A DNA stretch of 8,999 bases, taken from contig JAKAJW010000163.1 in the NCBI GenBank assembly GCA_021813645.1, forward strand, positions 1-8,999, given 5' to 3'. Positions 1 to 5,640 of this stretch are shown here, piece by piece. The position numbers were made by a program, and so were the translations under genes. This DNA comes from Pseudomonadota bacterium (GTDB lineage: Bacteria > Pseudomonadota > Alphaproteobacteria > Rhodobacterales > Rhodobacteraceae). The notes below the pieces were generated by a model. The model searched no databases. It was given only the letters and a program-made list of their open reading frames with translations, and had not been told where the DNA came from. Each line of letters starts with the position of its first letter. The stretch's first letter is position 1.

Positions 1-1
1 C

Positions 2-550
2 AAGAAGCGGCTTTCGATGATTGAGGAGCAGCTTCCCGACGCGGTTGAGCTGATGGTGCGCTCCCTGCGCGTCGGCCACCCGTTCTCTTCCGCAGTGGGC
101 ATCGTGGCGAAGGAGGTGCCCGATCCGCTCGGTTCGGAATTCGGCATCATCGCCGACGAGGCCGCCTATGGCCGCGACATCGCCGACAGCTTGAAGGCCT
201 TGGCGGAACGGATGGACATGCAGGACTTGCGGTTTCTCGCCGTCGCCGTGTCGATCCAATCGCAATCGGGCGGCAACCTCGCCGAAATCCTTGAGGGCCT
301 GTCGAAGGTGATCCGCGCCCGATTCAAGCTCTTCCGTCGGGTGAAGGCAATCACCGCAGAGGCAAAATGGTCGGGTATGTTCCTGTCGGGATTTCCGATC
401 GCAGCGCTGGTGATGATCAACCTCATTCAGCCGCACTACTATGACAACGTGAAGGACACCGCCGCCTTCATTCCCGCCGCCTTGGTCGTGGGCGCTCTGC
501 TCATCGCCAACATCATCTTCATGAAGATCATGGTCAACATCAAGGTGTGA
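2..550 (+). CDS. tadB: TadB, Tad pilus inner-membrane platform protein (C-terminal part, 5' end outside window)
   Basis: Only the last 182 codons are present; the frame is open to the window edge, so the methionine at 17 is internal and not the start. The visible part is a type II secretion F (T2SSF) domain. It begins near LPDAVELMVRSLRVGHPF, the first cytoplasmic helical bundle of TadB proteins, continues through a GGNLAEILEGLSKVIRAR helix, and ends in two hydrophobic segments (about residues 122-142 and 153-177 of the visible part) separated by a short loop. Family knowledge: TadB and TadC form the integral-membrane platform on which the TadA/CpaF ATPase acts to polymerise Flp pilin. The assignment to TadB rather than TadC rests on order: a clear TadC follows after 10 bp. 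The genes usually found upstream (cpaB, cpaC, cpaE, cpaF) would lie left of the window. Confidence 0.93.
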   Translation, partial: KKRLSMIEEQLPDAVELMVRSLRVGHPFSSAVGIVAKEVPDPLGSEFGIIADEAAYGRDIADSLKALAERMDMQDLRFLAVAVSIQSQSGGNLAEILEGLSKVIRARFKLFRRVKAITAEAKWSGMFLSGFPIAALVMINLIQPHYYDNVKDTAAFIPAALVVGALLIANIIFMKIMVNIKV

Positions 551-560
551 GGGGGAGACA

Positions 561-1550
561 ATGGAACTCATGACCTCATTGAACAATGCGCTGGTGGCGG
601 CTCTCGGCCCGCTTGGCCCCCTGATCGCGGTCGGCGGACTCGGTGTGCTCCTGGTGCTCCTGACCTTGCCCGTCCTCCTGGCGCGCAAGCTGGACCCGAT
701 GGAGAAGCTGCAAAAGTCGCTGAAAGCCGAGGCGGAAGCGAAGCGCAGCAAGAAGGGCAACCAGCTGCGCAGCGCCGACAAGAACGACAAGCTGGAGAAA
801 TTCGCCACCTTCCTCGAGCCGAAGACCGAAGGCGAAATGACGGCCGCCAGACTGCAGATGATGCAGGCAGGATATCGGAGCAAGAATGCGGTCCGGACCT
901 TCCACGCGGTTCAGTTCGTGCTCGGCCTGGGCCTGCTCGCGGCAGGTGTGATCTACGCGCTGATCATCAGCCAGACGCAAGCACTCGACACCCAGACGCT
1001 GCTGCTCTACACGCTCGGCCCCGGTGTCGCTGGCTACTTCCTGCCCCGTCGCTATATCAACACCCGGATCAAGAACCGCAAACAGGAGATCACCAACGGC
1101 TTCCCCGACGCGCTCGACATGATGCTCGTCTGCGTCGAGGCAGGGCAATCGCTCGATCAGTCCATCATCCGTGTCTCCAGGGAAATCCGGGCGGGCTATC
1201 CCGCCCTCGCCGAAGAGCTCGACATTGTCGCGCAAGAGGTGAAGGCCGGCAAAGACCGCGTCCAAGTGCTGCGCGACATGTCGGAACGCGCCGGCGTGCC
1301 GGATGTCGCATCCTTCGTAACCGTTCTGATCCAATCCGCGACCTTCGGCACGTCGATTGCCGAGGCGCTCCGGGTGTTTTCCTCGGAAATGCGTGACAAA
1401 CGGGTGATGCGGGCTGAGGAAAAGGCCAACACGATCCCGACCAAGTTGACACTTGGCACGATGTTGTTCACCGTTCCTCCGCTGATGATCATCCTGATCG
1501 GGCCTTCGTTGCACGGGATCGCGACGCAGCTGACGGGGACGCATTTCTAA
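561..1550 (+). CDS. tadC: TadC, second Tad pilus inner-membrane platform protein
   Basis: A 329-residue protein, a normal length for TadC. It starts with a hydrophobic segment (about 18-41), followed by a highly charged cytoplasmic linker rich in Lys, Glu and Arg (about 44-95). Two membrane segments follow (about 115-137 and 145-162), then the T2SSF cytoplasmic domain (about 180-290) with the characteristic stretch FPDALDMMLVCVEAGQSLDQ, and a last membrane segment (about 297-316). Family knowledge: TadC partners with TadB in the pilus assembly platform of the inner membrane. The ATG at 561 is preceded by a purine-rich Shine-Dalgarno (AGGGGGAG, 550-557) that begins at the last base of the tadB stop codon, so translation is probably coupled to tadB. 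Nothing in it looks damaged. Confidence 0.95.
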   Translation: MELMTSLNNALVAALGPLGPLIAVGGLGVLLVLLTLPVLLARKLDPMEKLQKSLKAEAEAKRSKKGNQLRSADKNDKLEKFATFLEPKTEGEMTAARLQMMQAGYRSKNAVRTFHAVQFVLGLGLLAAGVIYALIISQTQALDTQTLLLYTLGPGVAGYFLPRRYINTRIKNRKQEITNGFPDALDMMLVCVEAGQSLDQSIIRVSREIRAGYPALAEELDIVAQEVKAGKDRVQVLRDMSERAGVPDVASFVTVLIQSATFGTSIAEALRVFSSEMRDKRVMRAEEKANTIPTKLTLGTMLFTVPPLMIILIGPSLHGIATQLTGTHF

Positions 1551-1563
1551 GGGGAACAGTCTG
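1549..1563 (+). promoter_or_regulatory. Candidate ribosome binding site plus CTG start for tadD
   Basis: AAGGGGA (1549-1555) overlaps the tadC stop codon and lies 5 nt before an in-frame CTG at 1561. Starting there would give an N-terminus with one Lys and two Arg (LKPRVR) before the hydrophobic core, as expected for a lipoprotein signal peptide. The downstream GTG 1573 gives one Arg and the ATG 1579 gives none. CTG starts are rare, so this is an inference from ribosome binding site spacing and signal-peptide charge, not an established start. Confidence 0.35.
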
Positions 1564-1572
1564 AAACCGAGG

Positions 1573-2133
1573 GTGAGGATGGCGGTGATGGGCGCGATCC
1601 TCGCGACCGTTGCGGCCTGCCAAAGCGACCGCTTGACCCCCGAACGCATCGGGCCCAGCCCCCCACCGGGCACGCCAGAGATAGCCCAATCGGTTGACGG
1701 TCTTACCGTTGGCCATCGTCTGATGGCTGCCGGCGAATATGAGTTGGCGCTTCACGCCTACTACCGCGCCGCGGCCGAACAGGGCTTGACCACGGATGTG
1801 CTCTCGGCCATCGGCGCGGCCAATCTCAAACTTGGCCGCCTGCACCAGGCGGAGACGGAATTTCGGGCGGCTCTAAAGCAGAATCCGAACTTCGTTCCAG
1901 CCCTCAACAATCTCGGCGTCGTGCTCATGTCCCTCGGCAAGTACAGCGAGGCCAAGCAGTATTTCCAAGCTGCCTTCGCTCTCGACAGTGGCCATTCTGA
2001 CCTGATCCGCGAAAATCTCATCCGTGCTATCGCGCTGATGGATAAATCCGTCTATGCTGACACGCAGAACTTGTCTGGGTTCGATCTCGTCCGACGGGGG
2101 GATGGCCAGTATCTCCTTCTGAAGACGAAGTGA
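1573..2133 (+). CDS. tadD: TadD-like TPR lipoprotein of the Tad pilus system
   Basis: About 186 residues. The N-terminus has a hydrophobic stretch ending in a lipobox-like VAAC (Cys16 counted from the GTG), so it is predicted to be an exported lipoprotein; the residue after Cys is Gln, which under the E. coli Lol rule permits transfer to the outer membrane. After a Pro-rich linker (about 28-35), helical TPR-type repeats occupy about 43-140; the best is at 106-138 (VPALNNLGVVLMSLGKYSEA). Family knowledge: TadD is a TPR lipoprotein needed for Flp pilus biogenesis, probably helping assemble the secretin. The start is uncertain. Three in-frame candidates exist: CTG 1561 with a good Shine-Dalgarno, GTG 1573 without one, and ATG 1579 with GAGG at 1569-1572 but no positive charge before the hydrophobic core. 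The end at 2133 is firm. Confidence 0.87.
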   Translation: MRMAVMGAILATVAACQSDRLTPERIGPSPPPGTPEIAQSVDGLTVGHRLMAAGEYELALHAYYRAAAEQGLTTDVLSAIGAANLKLGRLHQAETEFRAALKQNPNFVPALNNLGVVLMSLGKYSEAKQYFQAAFALDSGHSDLIRENLIRAIALMDKSVYADTQNLSGFDLVRRGDGQYLLLKTK

Positions 2134-2157
2134 GGCAGAGCAGCAAAAGGACGCGAA

Positions 2158-3018
2158 ATGCGCCACAGTGGTCTCATGGTGCTTTGCCTATCGGGCATGG
2201 CGGCACTCAGCGGCTGCGACCGCGCAGCCCAACAGGCGGCAATCCACAAGGAGATCAGCCAACTCAGCGCGAAGGACGAGGCGAGTCTGGACGCGATCGA
2301 AATGACCGTGGCCGATGCGAACGAGGCCGTGGCCTATTTCACCAAATCGGTCGAGAAACATCCCGACCGCACCGACTCCAAGCGCTATCTCGCGCTTTCG
2401 CTGGTGCGGGCGAACCGGCCGCAAGACGCCGTGAAGATCTGGGCTGAGGTGGTCACCGCCAAAGACGCCAAGCCCGAAGACAGCGTGCAATATGCCGACG
2501 CGCTGATCCGCTCGAACGACTGGAAAAAGGCGGAGCAGGTGCTCAATGCCATTCCGCCGACCTATGAAAGCTTCGACCGCTATCGCCTGGAAGCCCTGAT
2601 CGCGGACTCAAAGCATGAATGGAAGAAGGCCGACAGCTTCTACCAGACCGCCGCCGGCATGACCGCAACCCCCGCCGGCGTCTACAACAATTGGGGCTTC
2701 TCTAAACTCACCCGCCACGATTACCCGGCGGCCGAACGGCTCTTCCTGGACGCGCTTCGCTACGATCCGAACATGTTCGTGGCGAAGCAGAACCTAGTCA
2801 TCGCGCGCGGCGCGCAGCGTAAATACGACCTGCCGGTGATCGAAATGTCCCAATCCGAACGCGCCCATCTGCTGTACACGCTGGCGCTCGTCGCGATCAA
2901 GCAAAACGACGTGGCGATCGGCAAGGGGCTATTGCAGGAGGCGATCGACACCAGCCCGGAATATTTCGGCGACGCCAAACGCAGCTTGGACGCGCTCAAC
3001 GCCAAGGTGAGCAATTGA
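2158..3018 (+). CDS. Second TPR-repeat lipoprotein of the tad locus
   Basis: A 286-residue protein with a signal peptide ending in a textbook lipobox LSGC (Cys20). The mature protein starts Cys-Asp, and Asp at +2 is the inner-membrane retention signal of the E. coli Lol system. The rest is almost entirely helical hairpins that read as degenerate TPRs, roughly at 54-70, 74-101, 107-133, 139-167, 174-206 and 235-267. The clearest is YNNWGFSKLTRHDYPAAERL followed by FLDALRYDPN. The ATG at 2158 has AAAAGG (2145-2150) 7 nt upstream, and 24 bp separate it from tadD. The stop lies one base before the peptidase start. Role is inferred from context: a periplasmic scaffold for pilus assembly alongside TadD. 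I know of no enzymatic motif in it. It could be called a second TadD, but it is about 100 residues longer. Confidence 0.88.
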   Translation: MRHSGLMVLCLSGMAALSGCDRAAQQAAIHKEISQLSAKDEASLDAIEMTVADANEAVAYFTKSVEKHPDRTDSKRYLALSLVRANRPQDAVKIWAEVVTAKDAKPEDSVQYADALIRSNDWKKAEQVLNAIPPTYESFDRYRLEALIADSKHEWKKADSFYQTAAGMTATPAGVYNNWGFSKLTRHDYPAAERLFLDALRYDPNMFVAKQNLVIARGAQRKYDLPVIEMSQSERAHLLYTLALVAIKQNDVAIGKGLLQEAIDTSPEYFGDAKRSLDALNAKVSN

Positions 3019-3019
3019 G

Positions 3020-3529
3020 ATGACTGCCACCGCCGCCGCCATCTTTCTCCCTTTCGCTATTGCGATCGGCCTGTGGGTGGCGTGGTCCGACATGAAATTC
3101 ATGCGCATTCCGAACCAGTCGGTTCTGGCCCTCGCCCTGGTCTTCGCGCTTCTCGGGCCGTTCCTGTTGCCGTGGCAGGTCTATCTCTGGCAGCTTGCAC
3201 ATCTTCCGGCCCTTCTCGTGTTGGGCTTCCTGCTTAACATGGCCGGTGCGATCGGCGCGGGCGATGCCAAGTTCATCGCCGCGATGGCACCATTCTTCGC
3301 CCTGCCCCACCTGTCGTTGGTGATGGCGCTCGGCTCCGCCATCCTGTTGGCCGCATTCGCCATCCACCGCATCATGGGTTTCGTGCCGGTCTTCCGCCGC
3401 GCGACACCGGATTGGGAAAGCTGGCACCGCCGGGACTTTCCGATGGGATTTGCACTGGCCGGCCTGCTGATCTTCTATCTCACGCTGGTCGCCGCCTCAC
3501 CGCTGTGGGCGCCGCCGCACGGAACTTAA
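3020..3529 (+). CDS. cpaA: A24 prepilin peptidase, TadV/CpaA type
   Basis: A 169-residue, very hydrophobic polytopic membrane protein. Both catalytic aspartates of the A24 aspartic protease family are visible: Asp24 in AWSDMKFMRIPN and Asp82 in GAGDAKF (the GxGD motif). About five or six membrane segments follow the usual layout. It lacks the N-terminal methyltransferase half of PilD-type enzymes, as is normal for Tad-locus peptidases. Family knowledge: it cleaves the leader of the Flp prepilin and of the TadE/TadF pseudopilins at the inner membrane. The ATG at 3020 comes one base after the preceding stop, with GGTGAG (3006-3011) as Shine-Dalgarno inside the previous gene, so translation is probably coupled. 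The C-terminal part has a conserved-looking DFPMGFALAGLL segment before the last helix. The gene may equally be called tadV. Confidence 0.93.
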   Translation: MTATAAAIFLPFAIAIGLWVAWSDMKFMRIPNQSVLALALVFALLGPFLLPWQVYLWQLAHLPALLVLGFLLNMAGAIGAGDAKFIAAMAPFFALPHLSLVMALGSAILLAAFAIHRIMGFVPVFRRATPDWESWHRRDFPMGFALAGLLIFYLTLVAASPLWAPPHGT

Positions 3530-3611
3530 CGCAACCGCAACCCCCGCCGCCCAAGCTGGCGTCGTCCCCGACACGTCTGACGTCACAGCCGCGAAATTCG
3601 ATGGTCCCGCG
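3530..3611 (+). other. 82-bp spacer before the AAA+ ATPase gene
   Basis: This is the longest gap in the plus-strand block. It has no recognisable -35/-10 pair, hairpin with U-tract, or Shine-Dalgarno near 3612. It does contain the 8-bp palindrome TGACGTCA (3578-3585), overlapping a spaced direct repeat of ACGTC (3573-3577 and 3580-3584). The ATPase reading frame is open through the whole spacer back to a stop at 3468, with no ATG, GTG, TTG or CTG. A four-codon ORF (ATG 3601) ends in a TGA that overlaps the ATPase ATG as ATGA. Confidence 0.5.
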
Positions 3612-4922
3612 ATGACCCTGCAAGCTACCAATGTGCTCGCCCCCGCCGCACCGCGCACCATGGCCGAGACCGGCCTTTCGATGGTGATGATGCGCGATAT
3701 TCTGATCAAGACGATGTTCCGCATGAACCTGTCCCAGGCCAGCGACATCGCGCGGATCGTCTGTCTGCCGCTGGCCGCCACGCAAGAACTCATCGACTTG
3801 GCGCGCGGGCAACGCTTGGTTGAAGCCACCGGCACGCTGCATGCCAATTCCGGCACGGAGATGGGCTATCAGCTTACCGAAGCCGGCCGAGCGCGCGCCC
3901 TCGATGCGCTGGCGCAGTCGGAGTATTACGGCGCATTGCCGGTGCCGCTGGAAAGCTATCGAGAACAGGTCAAACGGCAGTCGATCCGCAACATTCAACT
4001 GACCCGTGATCAGATGCTGGCCGCGATGGGTCATTTGATCCTTCCAGAGGAGCTCATCCAGAACCTCGGGCCCGCAGTGAACTCCGGCCGATCGGTTCTG
4101 CTCTATGGCCCGCCCGGCAACGGCAAGTCGTCGATTTCGAACGGCATTCGAGACGCGATGGGCGACAAGATCTTCGTCCCCCGTGCGCTGGAATACTCCG
4201 GCCAGATCATCACGGTCTACGATCCAATCGTGCATGCGCAGGCCCAGATGGCCGTGGACGATCCAAACTCGCTGCGCCGCAATGCCAACCGGTTCGACAG
4301 CCGCTATGTGTTCTGCGACCGCCCAACGGTGATCACCGGTGGAGAGCTGTCGCTCGACATGCTGAACCTGACCTTCAATCCGGTGGCCCGCACCTATCAG
4401 GCGCCGCTGCAGCTCAAGGCAACCGGCGGCGTCTTCATCATCGACGACCTCGGCCGCCAAAAGGACTCGCCGCAAGCGCTCATCAACCGCTGGATCGTGC
4501 CTCTGGAGGAAAACCGCGATATTCTGGCACTACAGTCGGGCGAAAAATTCACCGTTCCCTTCGACACTTTGGTGATCTTTTCCACCAACTTCCATCCCAA
4601 CGAAATCTTCGACGGCGCCGCGCTGCGCCGGATCTTCTACAAGATCAAGATCGACGGACCGAGCCAGGAGCAGTTCCTGAAGATCTTTGCCATGGTCGCG
4701 CGCAAGCGAAAGATGCCGCTTGGCGAGCAGGCGCTGGTCCATCTGCTCGAAAAGAAATATCCGACGATCGGCAACAGGTACGCGAACTACCAGCCGACCT
4801 TCCTGATCGATCAGATCATCGCAATCTGCGACTTCGAGGGCCTGCCCTACCAAATGACGCCCGAGCTGATCGACCGTGCGTGGGGCAACATGTTCGTGCG
4901 CGACGAAACGATCGCGCGCTGA
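3612..4922 (+). CDS. AAA+ ATPase with N-terminal winged-helix-like domain, tad-linked
   Basis: A 436-residue soluble protein. Residues about 22-105 look like a winged-helix domain: three helices, with ATQELIDLARGQRLVEA as the recognition-like helix, then a wing ending in YQLTEAGRARALDAL, a phrase typical of wHTH regulators. The AAA+ core follows: Walker A GPPGNGKS (166-173), Walker B VFIIDDLG (274-281, Asp278/Asp279), sensor-1-like STN (324-326), and the pair Arg339/Arg340 as arginine-finger candidate. The Walker B region has Asp-Asp, not Asp-Glu, so the usual glutamate base is not obvious. I recall very similar proteins in other Rhodobacterales, annotated only as ATPase. Role is unknown. Context suggests a regulator or chaperone tied to Tad pilus production; it is not the CpaF/TadA secretion ATPase, whose fold and motifs differ. 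ATG 3612 is the first usable start in frame, yet no Shine-Dalgarno precedes it. Confidence 0.9.
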   Translation: MTLQATNVLAPAAPRTMAETGLSMVMMRDILIKTMFRMNLSQASDIARIVCLPLAATQELIDLARGQRLVEATGTLHANSGTEMGYQLTEAGRARALDALAQSEYYGALPVPLESYREQVKRQSIRNIQLTRDQMLAAMGHLILPEELIQNLGPAVNSGRSVLLYGPPGNGKSSISNGIRDAMGDKIFVPRALEYSGQIITVYDPIVHAQAQMAVDDPNSLRRNANRFDSRYVFCDRPTVITGGELSLDMLNLTFNPVARTYQAPLQLKATGGVFIIDDLGRQKDSPQALINRWIVPLEENRDILALQSGEKFTVPFDTLVIFSTNFHPNEIFDGAALRRIFYKIKIDGPSQEQFLKIFAMVARKRKMPLGEQALVHLLEKKYPTIGNRYANYQPTFLIDQIIAICDFEGLPYQMTPELIDRAWGNMFVRDETIAR

Positions 4923-4930
4923 GCGCCCCG

Positions 4931-4970
4931 CCAACGCTGCGCCGGCACCGGCTCAGGCTGTCCCGGTTGG
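4931..4970. terminator. Weak inverted-repeat structure between convergent genes
   Basis: The 61-bp convergent junction (4923-4983) has CCAAC (4931-4935) that can pair with GTTGG (4966-4970), and ACCGG (4947-4951) that can pair with CCGGT (4963-4967). The two pairings overlap by two bases, so they are alternatives or an imperfect bipartite stem. There is no T-tract on either strand, so a classic intrinsic terminator is not supported. Position alone makes a transcription end here likely. Confidence 0.2.
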
Positions 4971-4983
4971 TCTAGCCCGCATC

Positions 4984-5574
4984 TCAGGCGTCGGACCGAT
5001 CGCCGACCGCCTCGCGCCAATGCCGGCGGCAGAGCGACAGGTAGGTTTCGTTCCCGCCGATCTGAATCTGCGCCCCGTCCTTCAGGACCAAGCCATCCGG
5101 GCCTTTGCGGACCACCATGGTCGCCTTCTTTCCGCAGTGACAGATCGTGCGCACCTCGCGCATCTCGTCGGCCAAAGCCAGAAGCGCCGCGGAGCCGGGG
5201 AACAACTCGCCCCGGAAATCGACGCGCAGGCCGTAGCACATGATCGGCACGCCCAGATCGTCCACGGCGCGGGCGAGCTGCCATACCTGATCACGGGTAA
5301 GAAACTGGGCTTCATCGAAGAAGACACAGGCGACCGGACCGCTCGCGAGACGCTCCAAGATCTTGGCGAACAGATCGTCTTCCGCCGAAAACGTATCCGC
5401 CGGCTCCCCGATCCCGATCCGGGAGGCGATACAGCCTTCGCCGGCGCGGTTGTCGAACCGCGCGGTGACCAAGTAAGTCTCCATCCCGCGTTCGCGATAG
5501 TTATGCGAGGCTTGCAGCAAGAGCGTCGACTTGCCGGCGTTCATCGTCGAATAGTGAAAATAGAGTTTTGCCAT
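4984..5574 (-). CDS. tdk: Thymidine kinase, type II (bacterial, homotetrameric class)
   Basis: A 196-residue protein that phosphorylates thymidine (and deoxyuridine) with ATP to give dTMP in the salvage pathway, in the cytoplasm. It opens MAKLYFHYSTMNAGKST, with the P-loop at 9-17 (Gly14, Lys15, Ser16). The Walker B/catalytic region is FFDEAQF (85-91, Glu88 as the likely base). The structural zinc ligands are present as Cys145, Cys147, Cys182 and His185, in the same CxC...CxxH layout as E. coli Tdk. The lasso-loop thymidine-binding segment QIGGNETY (171-178) is intact. The ATG at 5574 is fixed by the conserved N-terminus, although the frame stays open far upstream. No clear Shine-Dalgarno is seen before it. 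It is the last gene of the minus-strand block, 58 bp after the helicase. Confidence 0.96.
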   Translation of the reverse strand: MAKLYFHYSTMNAGKSTLLLQASHNYRERGMETYLVTARFDNRAGEGCIASRIGIGEPADTFSAEDDLFAKILERLASGPVACVFFDEAQFLTRDQVWQLARAVDDLGVPIMCYGLRVDFRGELFPGSAALLALADEMREVRTICHCGKKATMVVRKGPDGLVLKDGAQIQIGGNETYLSLCRRHWREAVGDRSDA

Positions 5575-5628
5575 GTCTGCAGATAGCCAAACCGCGTGCC
5601 CGCCCGCAAGAGAGCGCCGCCGCAAGCC

Positions 5629-5640
5629 CGCGCTAGCGCG
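5629..5640. repeat. 12-bp perfect palindrome over the helicase stop codon
   Basis: CGCGCTAGCGCG is perfectly self-complementary and contains the helicase TAG stop (5633-5635 on the plus strand as CTA). It runs straight into further alternating C/G sequence (to about 5650). There is no T-tract, so it is not a standard terminator. It may be an mRNA-stabilising 3' structure, or simply a result of the GC-rich Arg/Ala tail codons. Confidence 0.3.

Noticed and set aside
576..1673. 365-codon open frame on the minus strand across tadC.
   Set aside because: It is opposite a clear TadC with membrane segments and a T2SSF domain. Its product is His/Arg/Gln/Asp-rich low-complexity sequence with no motif, the usual antisense shadow in GC-rich DNA.
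3601..3615. Four-codon leader ORF (Met-Val-Pro-Arg) whose TGA overlaps the ATPase ATG.
   Set aside because: The ATGA overlap suggests coupling, but no Shine-Dalgarno precedes ATG 3601 and so short an ORF is expected by chance.
3412..3615. 67-codon plus-strand frame overlapping the peptidase 3' end and the spacer.
   Set aside because: Most of it lies inside the peptidase gene in another frame; it has no ribosome binding site and a Pro/Arg-rich product without features.
3480..4475. 331-codon open frame on the minus strand across the AAA+ ATPase.
   Set aside because: It is antisense to a protein with intact Walker motifs, and its translation is His/Arg/Gly-rich without a recognisable domain.
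4923..4983. Intrinsic terminator between the convergent genes.
   Set aside because: Only short imperfect inverted repeats are present and neither strand has a T-tract, so it is listed only as a weak candidate.
4876..5586. 236-codon plus-strand open frame opposite tdk.
   Set aside because: The opposite strand encodes a complete thymidine kinase with all catalytic and zinc residues, and the plus-strand product has no family resemblance.
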